A stretch of 64,000 nucleotides of DNA from Halichoerus grypus. Lineage: Eukaryota; Chordata; Mammalia; Carnivora; Phocidae. Below, piece by piece: positions 22,150 through 33,922 of the stretch; the first letter of the stretch is position 1, and each line of letters begins with the position of its first letter. Location: the NCBI RefSeq assembly GCF_964656455.1, contig NC_135721.1:51529530-51593529 (forward strand), written 5' to 3'. The translations under genes and the position numbers were made by a program. Under the pieces are notes generated by a model. That model worked only from the letters and a program-made list of their open reading frames with translations. It made no database searches and was not told the DNA's origin.

Positions 22150-23700
22150 ATATATTTCTCAAGGTAATAAAGATATTATCAGCATGTGTGTGGTGAGCCT
22201 GTAAATATGAACCTGTCCCTGAGAGCTGAACCCCTTCCTGGTGTGCTAATGAATGCAATTTCTCTGGTCCTGCTGGATGTGGCACCATGTTGAATTCACC
22301 CCAGTACTGGATGCTCCCCTTGGAACCCCAACATAACTTGGTGGCCTCCATCCAGATTCATGATATTGACCCTGGTCCCAGGAGGGGCAACCGGAATGTT
22401 CATTAGGAAGGGATTTGCTGTCCTTGTGACACATTCTTACTGAGTCCCTCTCTTCCCTGGAAGATCACATGTGAGTGAGTCATTCACCATTTTTCTCTGG
22501 TACGCGGTTTCATTTTGCATCCCACGGGATGACAGATTTAAACTTCTAGCCTGTGGATTCGTGGAGGGTGTGCCGGGACCCCGCCCAAGCACTTCAAAAC
22601 TGTCTATGAAATAGGAAAATGAATGCAACCCAAACTCCTTGGAGCTTAGATCCTTCGAAAAGTAAAGGAAGTTTTGTTGCCGTGATGGGGTTTGAGTCTG
22701 GAGAAATAAGCATTTTCAAACATTTAATCAAAGGCCAAGTGTATAAGCCAAAGGAAGGCTGACAAATTTGGAAACCTGACTGCTAAGAATCTTAGGGAAG
22801 AATCTATTCCAGCCCCGCACCTGGCAAACAACTTATTGACAGTCTTTTGTCCAAATTTTAGCCACTTATTCACAGCATGGTGGGGAACAATAATAATAAT
22901 TTCAATCCATAAATAATTCTAAAACACACGTTTCACATACAATTTAAAACATCCCCACTTCTTCTCTGTCGTTTCCACATCATGCCAAAGTCTATTAAAG
23001 CCTTTTCTCTATGCCAAAGATTCCTTTGTCCAAAAGGCAGGGGGAAGGAGGGAAGGTACATTTTTTAAGTACTCCTCTACATTATCTTAATTAATCTACC
23101 CAATAACCTTTGGAGTCACGACTACTACCTCCACTTTGCAAACCAGCTGGATGATATAATAATGAAAGCTGGCTATGGTGAGTTCTCTATTACATCAAGA
23201 GATAAGATTAGAAAAATAAAAAGATAGCTGAGGTGGTCTAAATGCTTGCTGAGCAAGGGGCTGGGTCCTATACTCCCAGTTCAATGCTTGCCTTGCTAGA
23301 TGTCTCTGTACTTCACATAATACCTCGGTTTCCCCAGGCACAAGCTTCGAGTAGGGCACAATCAAAGCATATTCTGATAAGCTTTGTAAATGTGTAGCTA
23401 CCCTTCCTTGTTTCTCTGCATTCTGTATTCAGCTTGCACAGAATAGTGCTTCGGCTTTTCCTAAGTGTTATCTGAGCAACTCCCAGTACCACATGTGGAC
23501 TGAAGACCTGTGGCATTCTCATCGGCTGGTCTTTTGTTGGTAGCAGTGCTTTGTTTTGTTTTGTTTAACTCTTAATTGCAAACAAACTGGATTCCCCTCC
23601 TCTCAGGACAGTGACCATAGAAACAAGAAGTTGATGTAGTGGTAATGCTGATTATTGCTCACAATCATGGGACTGATAGGATAGTTTCACTGATGTTTCA
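22150..23700. other. repeat-poor intron 1 DNA, no gene seen
   Basis: Nothing is recognised with confidence apart from a weak MIR/L2-like hint at about 23060-23150 (ATTATCTTAATTAATCTACC). Confidence 0.4.
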
Positions 23701-23787
23701 TGCACATTTGTTCATTCATTCAACAAACGTGATCGGAATGCCTGCCCCATGCCAGGCACCATTTTAGGTGCTAAAAAGCATACCGTA

Positions 23788-23985
23788 GGGGCAGCTGGGT
23801 GACTCAGTCAGTTAAGCAGCTGCCTTCAGCTCAGGTCATGATCCCAGGGTTCTGGTACGAGCCCAGCATTGGGCTCCCTGCTCAGCGGGGAGCCTGCTTC
23901 TCCCTCTCCCTCTGCCCTTCCCCCTGCTTGTGCTCTCTCTCTCTCTTTCTCTCTGTCAAATAAATAAATCTTTTAAAATTTTTTT
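23788..23985 (+). mobile_element. CAN-SINE, sense
   Basis: Flanked by AAAAAGCATACC on both sides; the 5' end reads GGGGCAGCTGGGTGACTCAG. Confidence 0.94.
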
Positions 23986-24084
23986 TAAAAAGCATACCTT
24001 AATTCCCACCTATATACCCTTCATTCAGAGAATATCCCCTATGCTCTGTTCAAGAGTACTCTATCATTTAAAAAAGAAATCTTG

Positions 24085-24273
24085 GGGATGCCTGGGTGGC
24101 TCAGTCGGTTAAGAGTCTGCCTTCGGCTCAGGTCATGATCCCAGGGTGCTGGGATCAAGTCCAGCATCGGGCTCCTTGCTCAGCGGGGAGTCTGCTTCTC
24201 CCTCTGCCTGCCGCTCCCCCTGCTTGGGCTCTCTCCCTAACAAATAAATAAAATCTTTAAAAAAAAAAAAAAA
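24085..24273 (+). mobile_element. CAN-SINE, sense
   Basis: Starts GGGATGCCTGGGTGGCTCAG, preceded by AAGAAATCTTG and followed by AAAAAATCTTGG, an approximate duplication. Confidence 0.94.
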
Positions 24274-24589
24274 GAAAAAATCTTGGAGGCTGCTAGAGAT
24301 AACTCCATTGAACTTGCTTCCCATTGCAAGGACCCTCTACCAAACCTTCCTGAATGGTCACCTCCAGCCTTTAGTCATCCTCCCTCTGGTCATGGGGCTC
24401 ATCCTCCATGGGGCAGGCTCAGCATCAGGAAAGCTAGCCTTGTATTCCTTGCTCTGTGCACTGGAGCTAGAGAGACTTTATTTGTAGGTAAATATTTATT
24501 GACCACTTAGTTGTATCGAGTGCCCAGGTGCTTTTATCCATATGGTATCATTTTGCCCTTTCACTGTCTAGTGATAACATAAGTTTAGA

Positions 24590-24789
24590 GGGGCACCTGG
24601 GTGGCTCAGTCATTAAGCTTCTGCCTTCGGTTCAGGTCATGGTCCCAGGGTCCTGGGATCGAGCCCCGCATCGGGCTCCCTGCTCCGCGGGAAGCCTGCT
24701 TCTCCCTCTCCCACTCCCCCTGCTTGTGTTCCTGCTCTTGCTGTGTCTCTCTCTGTCAAATAAATAAATAAATAAATCTTTAAAAAAAA
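24590..24789 (+). mobile_element. CAN-SINE, sense
   Basis: Flanked by ACATAAGTTTAGA on both sides. It is near consensus, suggesting a young copy. Confidence 0.96.
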
Positions 24790-25189
24790 CATAAGTTTAG
24801 AAAAGTTAAGCATAGTGCCCAAGGTCATTGCAGTAGTAGGCGGTAGGAGCTGTTTCTTCACGGTCTGACTCTATAGACCTTTATATCATACAGGCCAAAT
24901 GCACGCATGTGGCCACGTGCATACAGGCAGGCGACAATGCTAGGAGCTCTTAGAGTAATAATGGAATAAATACTGTAAACTGTCACATTTTTGCTGAGCT
25001 AGATGCATTCTTGTTCTTCATATCTTTAACAAGCTGGGTGCAAAACAAAATCAAACAAAACAAAACCATGACAAAAATATTCCTCTCCCAGACTTATCTG
25101 GCAGCAACTGGCTACGCTTTGGCAGACAGCTCCCAATCAAAAGTGTCGAATACAAGACTGTTGGCTCTCTGAAGAGAAAGCACATTTCG

Positions 25190-25423
25190 TTTTTCTTTTT
25201 TTAAGATTTATTTATTTATTTGAGAGAGAGAGAGAGAGCACGAGTCAGTGAGTAGGGGGTGGGGTGGAGGGAGAGAATCTTTCAAGCAGACTCCCCGTCA
25301 GCAGGGAGCCCCACACGGGGCCCCATGGGGGGCCATTGGGGCCAATCCCACCACCCATGAGATCACAACCTGAGCCGAAACCAAGAGCCAGATGCCCAAC
25401 TGACTGAGCCACCCAGGCACCCC
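25190..25423 (-). mobile_element. CAN-SINE, antisense, diverged
   Basis: Flanked by GAAGAGAAAGCACATTT and GAAGAAAAAGCACATTT. The body carries an expanded GAGAGAGA tract and a CCCATGGGGGG-type local expansion. Confidence 0.93.
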
Positions 25424-25429
25424 ATGAAG

Positions 25430-26500
25430 AAAAAGCACATTTCCAACCCACATGCCCCTGCCCTAGTTCAGCCATCCAGCCTCTCTGGTGCAAAACAATG
25501 TAACACAGCTCCGTGATAACGTTTTTTGGAGCAGACACGGTCAGAGTAGTGCCTTCCCCAGGGAGAGACATAAGGATTCCATCCAAGCACATTCTGTGCC
25601 CATCTTCCCCACCCCCCATATCAAGATCCAGCATCCTGAGCTGAGTATTGTTGGGGGGGGGGGTCATGGCTGATCCAACCATAATACAAAAGTGCCCACG
25701 AAGTGCAGCCTGCCTCAGAGACTGACTGATGCATCATGCTCTTGGGGTAGTCTGAATCGAGTATCAAAGGAGGTTAGAAATAATGACCCCATTTGGTTAT
25801 ATGTATCATACTGCCAGCAATATTAAGACTACCCAGGGTATACCAGTAGGGGGAGAAAGAAGGAATGCCAGAAATAGCTCGTCTGGCTTATGCTATGAAC
25901 CAAAAACATTACGGGCTTTCATTCAAAGCCTAAGATGGGTTTGGCACAGCTGTGACATGTTTTCTCAAGCCCTAGATGGCAGTTACTTATGCTCTGTGCT
26001 ATGGCAGTGATGTTCTAGACTTAGAAGAAGTATTCTTTTTATCTTCCAGAGTTGCTTCTCCCCTGTGTCAGATCAAAATGTCCAGCAAAGCACAGGTGAG
26101 AGAGTAATTCCAAGGTTGAGATGTAAGTGCCCCAAGAAAGCAGGAGTAGAAATGGAGGGGGGGGGAGCACTTGCTCCAGAAAGAGCTCATTTCTGCCAGT
26201 GTAGGGCCGTCAGGGTAGAGAAGACCTCAGAGAATGCCCAGCCCACCCCTTCATTTTGCAGATGGAATGCCCGTCTACAGGGAAGTGGTGGGTCTGCCCT
26301 GTGGGTCATATGCATAGTAATAATGCATTGGGTTGTCTCCCCTGACCTGAGGTATGGCAGATGCTGGTATCCCACGAGGATGGGAGAATCCATGCCATCC
26401 TTCTGACGAGAAATGGCAACAGGAAGGTCCAAGCCTGAGTGTAGTGCAGCCAACCTCATGGTCTAGTTACTAATTTCACATGATGGTGGGAACTCCTCCC
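25430..26500. other. intron 1 DNA with a G-tract, no gene seen
   Basis: Contains G-runs at about 25651-25661 and 26157-26165. No exon or named repeat is recognised. Confidence 0.4.
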
Positions 26501-26529
26501 TCAGAGACCATGTCATCCTTCCTCTATAA

Positions 26530-26770
26530 CAACGTGGCTAGAGCCTGGAGCCCAACCAACTTGGGTTTATAACTCTCCTATATACACTTGTAGCTGTATG
26601 ATTTGGGGCAAGTTATTGTTTCTCTGTACTTCAGTCTCCTCATTGGTAACATGGAATTAGTAACAAAATTACTTTATAGGGTTGTTGCAAAGATTAAACC
26701 AGGTATTGCATCATACAAAGTACTTAGAATAGTGCACACATTATGTACTCAACAAATGTTAACTATTCTT
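26530..26770 (+). repeat. MIR
   Basis: GCCTGGAGCCCAACCAACTT, TGTATGATTTGGGGCAAGTT and GGGTTGTTGCAAAGATTAAA are MIR phrases. Confidence 0.75.
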
Positions 26771-27143
26771 TTTATTACTATTCTCTCCAGGTAACCTTTG
26801 TCTGCCACATCTACACATTCTAGCATTACCTGTTCAGTGAGCTGTTTAAGGCGTGGGTTACCAACTCCACCTGTATTAAAAACATCTGTGGAGTACAGAC
26901 TTCAGGCTTTCACATCTACCACCAACACGTCAAACCGGACTTCCCATATGGTTCTTTTGGCCACCAAGTCTGTGTGTGTCTGTACTCTGACAAGATCACT
27001 GTCCTCACACTACTAGGTATTTACCCCAAAGATACAAATGTAGTGATCCGAAGGGGCACCTGCACCCCAATGTTTATAGCAGCAATGTCCACAATAGCCA
27101 AACTATGGAAAGAGCCCAGATGTCCATCAACAGATGAATGGAT

Positions 27144-27187
27144 AAAGAAGATGTGATACAAAAAAAAAAAAAAAAAAAGAAGATGTG

Positions 27188-27191
<4 letters not shown>
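27144..27191 (+). repeat. poly(A) tract flanked by a 16-base direct duplication
   Basis: AAAGAAGATGTGATAC at 27144-27159 is repeated exactly at 27176-27191 with 16 A residues between. The L1 consensus has this sequence once. Confidence 0.9.

Positions 27192-27228
<37 letters not shown>
27190..27228 (+). repeat. (CA)n microsatellite
   Basis: About nineteen CA units inside the L1, where other copies have a short TATATA run. Confidence 0.97.
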
Positions 27229-27232
<4 letters not shown>

Positions 27233-27884
27233 GGAATATTACTCAGCCATCAAAAAGAATGAAATCTTGCCATCTGCAATGATGTGGATGGAACTAGAGG
27301 GTATAACACTAAGCAAAATAAGTCAGACAGTGAAAGACAATTATCATATGATCCCACTCATATGTGGAATTTAAGAAACAGAACAGAGGATCATAGGGGA
27401 AGAGAGGAAAAAATAAAAGACAAAATCAGAGAGGGAGACAAACCATAAGAGACTCTTAATCATAGGAAACAAACTGAGGGTTGCTGGAGGGGAGGGGGCT
27501 GGGGGATGGGATAACTGGATGATGGACATTAAGGAGGGCACCTGATGTAATGAGCACTTGGTGTTATATAAGACTGATGAATCACTGACCTCTACCTCTG
27601 AAACCAACAATACACTATATGTTAATTAATTGAATTTTAATTAATTAATTTTTAAAAAGATCATTGTCCTCACAGCTGTCTGAATGCTAAGACAGCACCT
27701 TCCTTGGACTCTGCTCACAGGATTTCCATCCTGGGCCCCCACTTTCCAAGGACTGGAGGTAGTGATGAGGCAGAGGATACTAACTGTAGAGGAGCATGAG
27801 AGAGGTAACTTTAGGTGGTGCTAGAGATGTTCCTTAGCTTGATTCTTGATTGGGGTAGTAGTACCCAATTATATGCATTCGTCA

Positions 27885-28680
27885 AAACTTATTCAAACTT
27901 ACTCAACTCCCCTCACACCCATTAGGATGGCTCCTATAAACACACAAACACACACACACACACACAGAAAATAACAGGTGTTGGGGAAGATGTAGAGAAA
28001 GTGGAACACTTGAGTACTGCTGGTAGGAATGTAAAATGGTAGAGCCACTATGAAAATCAGTATGTCAGTTCCTCAAAAAAATAAAAATTGGATAATTACT
28101 ATATGATCCAGCAATTCCACTTCTGGGTATATATTCTAGGCATATACACTTCTGGATACATATATATTCTTTCAAAAGAACTGAAAGCCAGGACTTGGAG
28201 AGATATTTGTATACCCATGTTCAGGACAGTATTATTCACAACCAAAAGGTGGAACAATGTACAACCCATGTGTCGACTGATGGATGGATAAAGAAGATCT
28301 GGTACATACATGCATAAAATGGAATATTATTCAGCCTTAAAGAGTAAGGCATGTTGATGTGTGCTACAACATGGATGAACCCTGAGGACACTGTGCTAAG
28401 TGAAAAAGTCACAAATACTGTATAATTCCTCTCAGAGAAGTCAAATTCATAAGACAGAAAGTGGAATAGCAGTGCCAGGGGGTAGAAGAAGGGAGAAAGA
28501 ATAATTTAGCACGTACAGAGCTTCAGTTTTACAAAATGGAAAGAGTTCTGTGGATTAGATGGTGGTGATGGTTGCAGAACACTGTAAATGTGCTTAAGGG
28601 CACTCAACTATACACTAAAAAATGGCTAAGATGGTAAATTTTATCCTAGGTGTATTTTACCACAATTTTTTAGAATAGTT
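27885..28680 (+). mobile_element. L1M, old LINE-1 3' region
   Basis: CACCCATTAGGATGGCTCCT, AGATATTTGTATACCCATGT, GTGGTGATGGTTGCAGAACA and ATTTTACCACAATTTTTTAG give the full order of an L1M 3' end. A (CA)n tract at 27942-27966 interrupts it. Confidence 0.85.
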
Positions 28681-28689
28681 TTTTTTTAA

Positions 28690-28800
28690 ATGTGAACTCC
28701 ATAAAAAAAAAAAAAAAAAAACGCACCAAACTAACAACGTAAGATCTGTGCATTTTATTGTATGTAAATTATACCTCAGTAAAATAATACACATCTATAT
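28690..28800 (+). mobile_element. L1M 3' end remnant
   Basis: TAAGATCTGTGCATTTTATT and ATTATACCTCAGTAAAATAA are typical terminal L1M phrases, following an 18-A tract. Confidence 0.6.
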
Positions 28801-29682
28801 AGCTTAAGAGGTCAAGGTCTCAGCTTTGTAGGTTGGTAATGGCCTCTTAGGGGAAGCACGTTGCTATTATCCTTCATTGAGCAATACCTACTTTTAAGGC
28901 AAAACCCAACTCAGTGAACCCCAAATTCCATATAGCTTTTGCACAGCATCATGGGTAAAATGATTGTTAAACTCCTCAGGTTTAACAATTATTTAAAGAG
29001 AAAATCTGTCTCTCATGGTTAGGCTTTGCCACAGGTTACATCATGTTTACTGACCCGTTTTCGGAGTTATTTTAGAATCAGAGGCCCTCAAGGAAATGTG
29101 AAAGGTCACTTTATTCCATGTTCCTTCTTCAGAAAAACCGTAAGTAAACTATTCCAGACAAGTGAGAATCTAATGCAGAAACTCCAAGTAACTGATTACA
29201 AGCTACTGCACTGATCTCCAGTTCTAGTTTGTTCAGCACCATGTTTTCACGTGTCCATCTGCACTTGGGTCACCCCAGCTTCTCCTTATGAATCACAAAC
29301 TACAGGCTGCCATGTCCCAAGACCCAGATTCCAAGGTCTTGACATCTTCTCTTGTGTCAGCAAGCATGAGTCTTAGGGATAAAGCAAGAGAAGCACCTCA
29401 TCAGAACCCTGAATCTAGCATCTAGTCTTTCTCTTCTATACCTTCCCAGAGAAAGTAAAATCCACTCCATCTTTCTTTACAAAATCCTTGTCATGCAGGA
29501 AGGGAACAGACAGCCTGGATCTGAATGAGAAACTGGAGCACAGGAAGGAAGGGAGCTGCAGTGAGTCGGCGAGAAACCAAACATGTGGCCAGGCTCCCTG
29601 TTGTCCAGCTAGTTTTATTTACCTGTAGGTAGAAAAACACGTATTATGCAGCCCAGTCCTTTCCTTATCAACACCACCACTT

Positions 29683-29900
29683 TTTTTTTTTAAGGTTTAT
29701 TTATTTATTTGAGAGAGAGAGAGAGTGCACATGTGGGGATGGGGTGGGGGGAGGGGCAGAGAGAGAGGGAGAGAGAATCTCAAGTAGACTCCCCACTGAG
29801 CGTGGAGCCTGACACGGCCCCGATCCCAGGACCCTGAGATCATGACCTGAGCTGAAATCAAGAGCCAGCTGCTTAACTGACTGAGCCACCCAGGCGCCCC
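29683..29900 (-). mobile_element. CAN-SINE, antisense
   Basis: Flanked by a perfect 15-base duplication TCAACACCACCACTT at 29668-29682 and 29901-29915. Confidence 0.96.
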
Positions 29901-29915
29901 TCAACACCACCACTT

Positions 29916-31066
29916 CTGTTTGCCCAGGAGGGAAGAAAACAGAAAACTCTCTTCCCAGATGAACAGGAAAAGCAGCTGAGTTTTCCTTCGTAGATTTACA
30001 CTGGCCCAACCTTGGAGATCTGGAAGTGAGCAGAAAATAAACACTGCTCTCTTAAATGTCACATTTTCTCCTGCCACCTCCCATGCTCAGCAAATTGGCA
30101 AGTTCTAGCTGTGGGGGCATCTCCCCCTGCCCCTGGAGCAGCCACTCCCTCAGTGCGCCAAACCTCGCCAGAATTCAAGCTGACTCTGGCAGAAGAATAC
30201 AAAAACAGAACTGTTAAAATTCTTCCACAGTGGAATTCTGCTTCACATAGGGAACTTGCTGTTTCTGATGCAGCCCCTCTCAATTTGTCATTAAAAACCT
30301 GACGAAGGCATGGGGAGGCACAAGAAGAAACTCATGACAAAGCCGAAAAGACTAGGACTGACATGAGATTATGTCAGCAGCTGAGAGGAACTGAAGCTAC
30401 TTTAAGACAGACAGAGAGTGGTTATGAGTATGTGCACGCGTGCATGATGATGGGGAGATGCGTGATACCTCCTCTGCAGCTCTGTCTGTTAAGGGGATCC
30501 ATCCAGAAAACCTCATTCCAGTCCACCCATCTGAGCTGAGCAGCTGCGAGGGGGATCCCTTACTGGCCCTACTCACCCCCAAACCAGCAAAGAGGTGTTG
30601 GGATGGACACTGTGGTGGCAGAATGGATGCAAGAAAAGGTGACCAATGAGAAGAACCTTGGCAGAAATGCATGCTGGGAAGTATACTTTATGCATTTACA
30701 TTTTATATATTATATATAAATTATAACTATATATAACATATAATTTATAATGTATTTATAATTTAGAATTATAACAAATACATATTACATATCTATAGCT
30801 CAGAGAACCAGCATCGGGGGTAGGAAAAGGTGCCACCTCAGAGAAGCAGAGAGGAACAAAGAGAAAACGAGCTAGGAACTGGGAATTGGACCAGGCACTG
30901 TACCAACAACTTTGTCACCTGCTTAAAGCTGATGCCAACACAAAAAGGTGCACGGGATGGGGTGCATCCTGGCTTTTGAGTCACAGCCCCTACGCCTGCC
31001 CTGTACAATGCCATAGCCACAAGCCCCGTGTGGTTACTGAGCCACTGAAATTCAGCCAGTGCAACT
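29916..31066. other. intron 1 DNA, AT-rich tract, no gene seen
   Basis: Contains an AT-rich partly palindromic tract (TATATATTATATATAAATTA and similar) at about 30690-30800. No exon recognised. Confidence 0.45.
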
Positions 31067-31082
31067 GAGAAACTGAATTTTA

Positions 31083-31295
31083 TTTTTTTTAATTTTTTTT
31101 TTATTTTTTAAAGATTTTATTTATTTATTTGAGAGAGAGAGAATGAGAGACAGAGAGCACGAGAGGGAAGAGGGCAGAGGGAGAAGCAGACCCCCTGCTG
31201 AGCAGGGAGCCCAATGTGGGACTCGATCCCGGGACTCCAGGATCATGACCTGAGCCGAAGGCAGTCGCTTATCGAACTGAGCCACCCAGGTGCCC
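31083..31295 (-). mobile_element. CAN-SINE, antisense
   Basis: Flanked by a perfect 16-base duplication GAGAAACTGAATTTTA. Confidence 0.96.
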
Positions 31296-31630
31296 GAGAA
31301 ACTGAATTTTAAATCTGGTTTAATTTTAAATTTTCAAATTGATGCAGTATAAACTATTTTTCCATAACACACAACTTTTATGTTTTGGTCAGCTGCATTT
31401 CACTTTAAGCCCTGCACTGAGTACACACGTCAGGCGTGCTACGTCTTTTCTAGTGTCACCCCTAATCCTGCCACCCATCTAGCTGGCATCAACACATTTG
31501 CTCACTCTGAATATTTTTCTTTGCACTGATGTAATTTTTTTCATGTGCTTACTTGAATGTTTTATAGACAGCACCAGCTACAGTGATATTTATGTAAATT
31601 ATAATTTGTAATTAAAATTAAATTCTTCTA

Positions 31631-31829
31631 GGAGCGCCTGGGTGGCTCAGTTGGTTGGGCGTCTGCCTTTGGCTCAGGTCATGATCCCAGGGTCCTGGGA
31701 TCGAGCCCCATGGTCGGGCTCCCTGCTTAGTGGGGAGCCTGCCTCTCCCTCTCCCACTCCCCCTGCTTGTGTTCCCTCTCTCGCTGTGTCTCTCTCTGTC
31801 AAATAAATAAATAAAATCTTTTGAAAAAA
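31631..31829 (+). mobile_element. CAN-SINE, sense
   Basis: Flanked by TAAATTCTTCT and TAAATTCTTAT. Near consensus. Confidence 0.95.
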
Positions 31830-31886
31830 TTTAAATTCTTATTTTAATTATAACAAAGTATTTTTTAGTTAAAAAAAAAATAAATA

Positions 31887-32096
31887 GGGGCACCTGGGTG
31901 GCTCAGTTGGTTAAGCGACTGCCTTCGGCTCAGGTCATGATCTCAGGGACCTGGGATCGAGTCCCACATCGGGCTCCCTGCTCAGCGGGAAGCCTGCTTC
32001 TCCCTTTCCCACTCCCCCTGCTTGTGTTCCCTCTCTCGCTGTCTGTCTCTCTGTCAAATGAATAAATTAAAAAATCTTTGGAAAAAAAAAAAAAAA
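31887..32096 (+). mobile_element. CAN-SINE, sense
   Basis: Starts GGGGCACCTGGGTGGCTCAG and ends in an A15 tail, 75 bases upstream of the RPS27A retrocopy. Confidence 0.95.
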
Positions 32097-32169
32097 GTAT
32101 GGGACTGTGTGCTCTTCAGCCCCTCTCGAGCCAGCAGTCTACCGGACACCCTCTCCTGTGTCTCCAGGT

Positions 32170-32910
32170 CTGACTCTTCTCTTCCTTTTCCTCAACCTCA
32201 GGTGGAACAGTTGCCAAGATGCAGAGTTTTGTGAAAGCCCTTCTGGAGAAGACCATCATTCTTAAGGTTGAACCCTCAAATACAATAGAAAATGTAAAGG
32301 CCAAGACCCAAGATAAGGAAGGAATTCCTCCTGATCAGCAGAGACTGATCTTCGAGGGAAAGCAACTGGAATGTACTCTGACTACAACATTCTTTTTTTT
32401 TTTTAAGATTTTATTTATTTGACAGAGAGAACGAGAGTGGGAACACAAGCAGGGGGCAGTGGAGGAGGGAGAAGCAGGCTTCCTGCCAAGCTTGGAGCCC
32501 GATGCAGGGCTCAATCCCAGGACCCTGGGATCACGACCTGAGCTGAAGGCAGATGCTTAACCGACTGAGCCACCCAGGCGCCCTGACTACAACATTCTAA
32601 AGGAGTCCGCTCTTCATCTCGTGTTGAGACTTCGTGGTGGTGCTAAGAAAAGGAAGAAGTCTTACACCACTCCCAAGAAGAATAAACATAAGAGAAAGAA
32701 GGTTAAGCTGGCTGTGTTGAAATACTGTAAGGTGGATGAGAATGGCAAAACTGTTGCCTTCATTGGGGAGCACCCTTCAAATGAATATGGTGCTGAGGTG
32801 TTTACGGCTAGCTACTTTGACAGACGTTATTGTGGTAAATGTCTGACCTATTGCTTCAACAAACCTAAAGACAAGTAACTCTATGCAGGTTAGTAAAAGA
32901 CATGGACACA
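32170..32910 (+). pseudogene. RPS27A processed pseudogene (ubiquitin-S27a fusion), split by a SINE
   Basis: RPS27A encodes ubiquitin fused to ribosomal protein eS31. This intronless copy starts with a pyrimidine-rich 5' UTR tract (TTCTCTTCCTTTTCCTC), has the ATG at 32219, and continues past the stop at 32876-32878 into the GTTAGTAAAAGACATGGACA 3' UTR. The ubiquitin part has substitutions (for example Gln-Ser at residues 2-3 and Ala-Leu-Leu-Glu-Lys in place of Thr-Leu-Thr-Gly-Lys), a small deletion near codon 50 and a CAN-SINE after codon 56. The S27a part ([19 protein letters not shown]) also has substitutions and a deletion. It is dead as a protein gene. It lies antisense to ANXA4 in intron 1, which excludes it from being the parent gene. 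Confidence 0.95.
32394..32582 (-). mobile_element. CAN-SINE, antisense, inside the RPS27A pseudogene
   Basis: Flanked by CTGACTACAACATTCT, ubiquitin-coding sequence, at 32378-32393 and 32583-32598. Confidence 0.97.
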
Positions 32911-33048
32911 TTTTAAAATTTAAAACCAAGGCATGTTATTGATGTGGAATTTAGTGGAGAGGCAGAGGCATGATGAGCCACACAGTAAAGAAAAAAGGAG
33001 ACTGAACTGGCAGAAGTTAGTGAATTAACTTGGACAAAGGCAGTTTTA

Positions 33049-33237
33049 TTTTATTTTTTTAAAGATGTATTTATTTGACAGAGAGAGAGTGCACACCAGC
33101 AGGAAGAGTAGCAGGCAGAGGGAGAGGGAGAAGCGGGCTCCCTGTGCAGGGAGATGTGGGGGCTCGATCCCAGGACCCTGGAATCATGACCTGAGCTGAA
33201 GGCAGATGCTTAACTGACTGGGCCACCCAGATGCCCC
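33049..33237 (-). mobile_element. CAN-SINE, antisense
   Basis: Flanked by GACAAAGGCAGTTTTA and GACAAATGCAGTTTTA, 15 of 16 identical. Confidence 0.95.
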
Positions 33238-33486
33238 GACAAATGCAGTTTTAAAAGTATTATGCTTTTAGTTTCAAAGTCAAATCAAGGCTTCTAAAAA
33301 AGATGAACCAGTTTTTCCAATGTGGATGCAAATATCAAAGGAAAATTATTTTTTGGTACTCAATTCAGATACTGGAAAACTTCTAAGTATATTTAAAATA
33401 ATTTGGGTTTGTGAATCTTCATAAAAACTAAATTTTATGAAATCTAAATACAGATAAAATATTTCTGATGAAAATTTAGCATTCAG

Positions 33487-33922
33487 GGCGCCTGGGTGGC
33501 TGTGGTTAAGCATCTGCCTTCGGCTCAGGTCATGACCCCAGGGTCCTGGGATCGAGCCCCGCATTGGGCTCCCTGCTCGGCGGGAAGCCTGCTTCTCCCT
33601 CTCCCACTCCCCTGCTTGTGTTCCCTCTCTCGCTGTGTCTCTCTCCGTCAAATAAATAAATAAAATCTTAAAAAAAAAAAAAAAGAATGGTGTAGTCAGA
33701 CAGAGTAGGTTGCAATTGCTTTCCCGCGAAGATCAGTCTCTGCTGATCAGAAGGAATTCCTTCCTTATCTTGGGTCTTGGCCTTTACATTTTCTATTGTA
33801 TTTGAGGGTTCAACCCTAAGAATGATGGTCTTCTCCAGAAGGGCTTTCACAAAACTCTCTCACTGTGTCTCTCTCGGTCAAATAAATAAATAAAATCTTT
33901 AAAAAAAAAAAAAAAAAAGAAA
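33487..33922 (+). mobile_element. chimeric retroposon: CAN-SINE, antisense RPS27A piece, second SINE tail
   Basis: A single pair of duplications, GAAAATTTAGCATTCAG at 33470-33486 and GAAAATTAAGCATTCAG at 33923-33939, brackets three parts. Part one is a near-complete sense CAN-SINE ending in A15 (33487-33684). Part two is about 170 bases of RPS27A in reverse orientation (33685-33858), from ubiquitin codon 56 to codon 3. Part three is a SINE 3' tail (33855-33922) that begins at a shared CTCT and ends in A18. The RPS27A part carries the same unusual substitutions as the pseudogene at 32170 and the same SINE/RPS27A junction. Confidence 0.9.
33685..33858 (-). pseudogene. RPS27A pseudogene fragment carried in the chimeric retroposon
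   Basis: Read on the minus strand it encodes a decayed ubiquitin N-terminal part, including [21 protein letters not shown], ending at the same point where a SINE interrupts the larger copy nearby. It has no promoter, start codon or full-length frame. Confidence 0.93.

Larger units (their letters stand above)
27010..27657 (+). mobile_element. carnivore L1, 5'-truncated, with poly(A) interruption
   Basis: Flanked by AGATCACTGTCCTCACA at 26993-27009 and AGATCATTGTCCTCACA at 27658-27674. It begins CTACTAGGTATTTACCCC, runs through the L1 ORF2 C-terminal codons and 3' UTR (GTTGCTGGAGGGGAGGGGG), and ends TTAATTAATTTTTAAAA. A 16-A tract and a (CA)n tract lie inside at about 27160-27227. Confidence 0.93.

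Noticed and set aside
21980..22351. A 123-codon minus-strand ORF.
   Set aside because: Its C-terminal half is SINE translation (AWVAQSAKCLPLAQVM type), seen repeatedly across the window.
25245..25682. A 145-codon minus-strand ORF as a protein gene.
   Set aside because: Much of it translates an antisense CAN-SINE, and the rest spans a G-tract; no known protein.
32219..32878. The ubiquitin-S27a frames as a working gene.
   Set aside because: Intronless, interrupted by a SINE, with deletions and replacements of conserved ubiquitin residues; a dead retrocopy.
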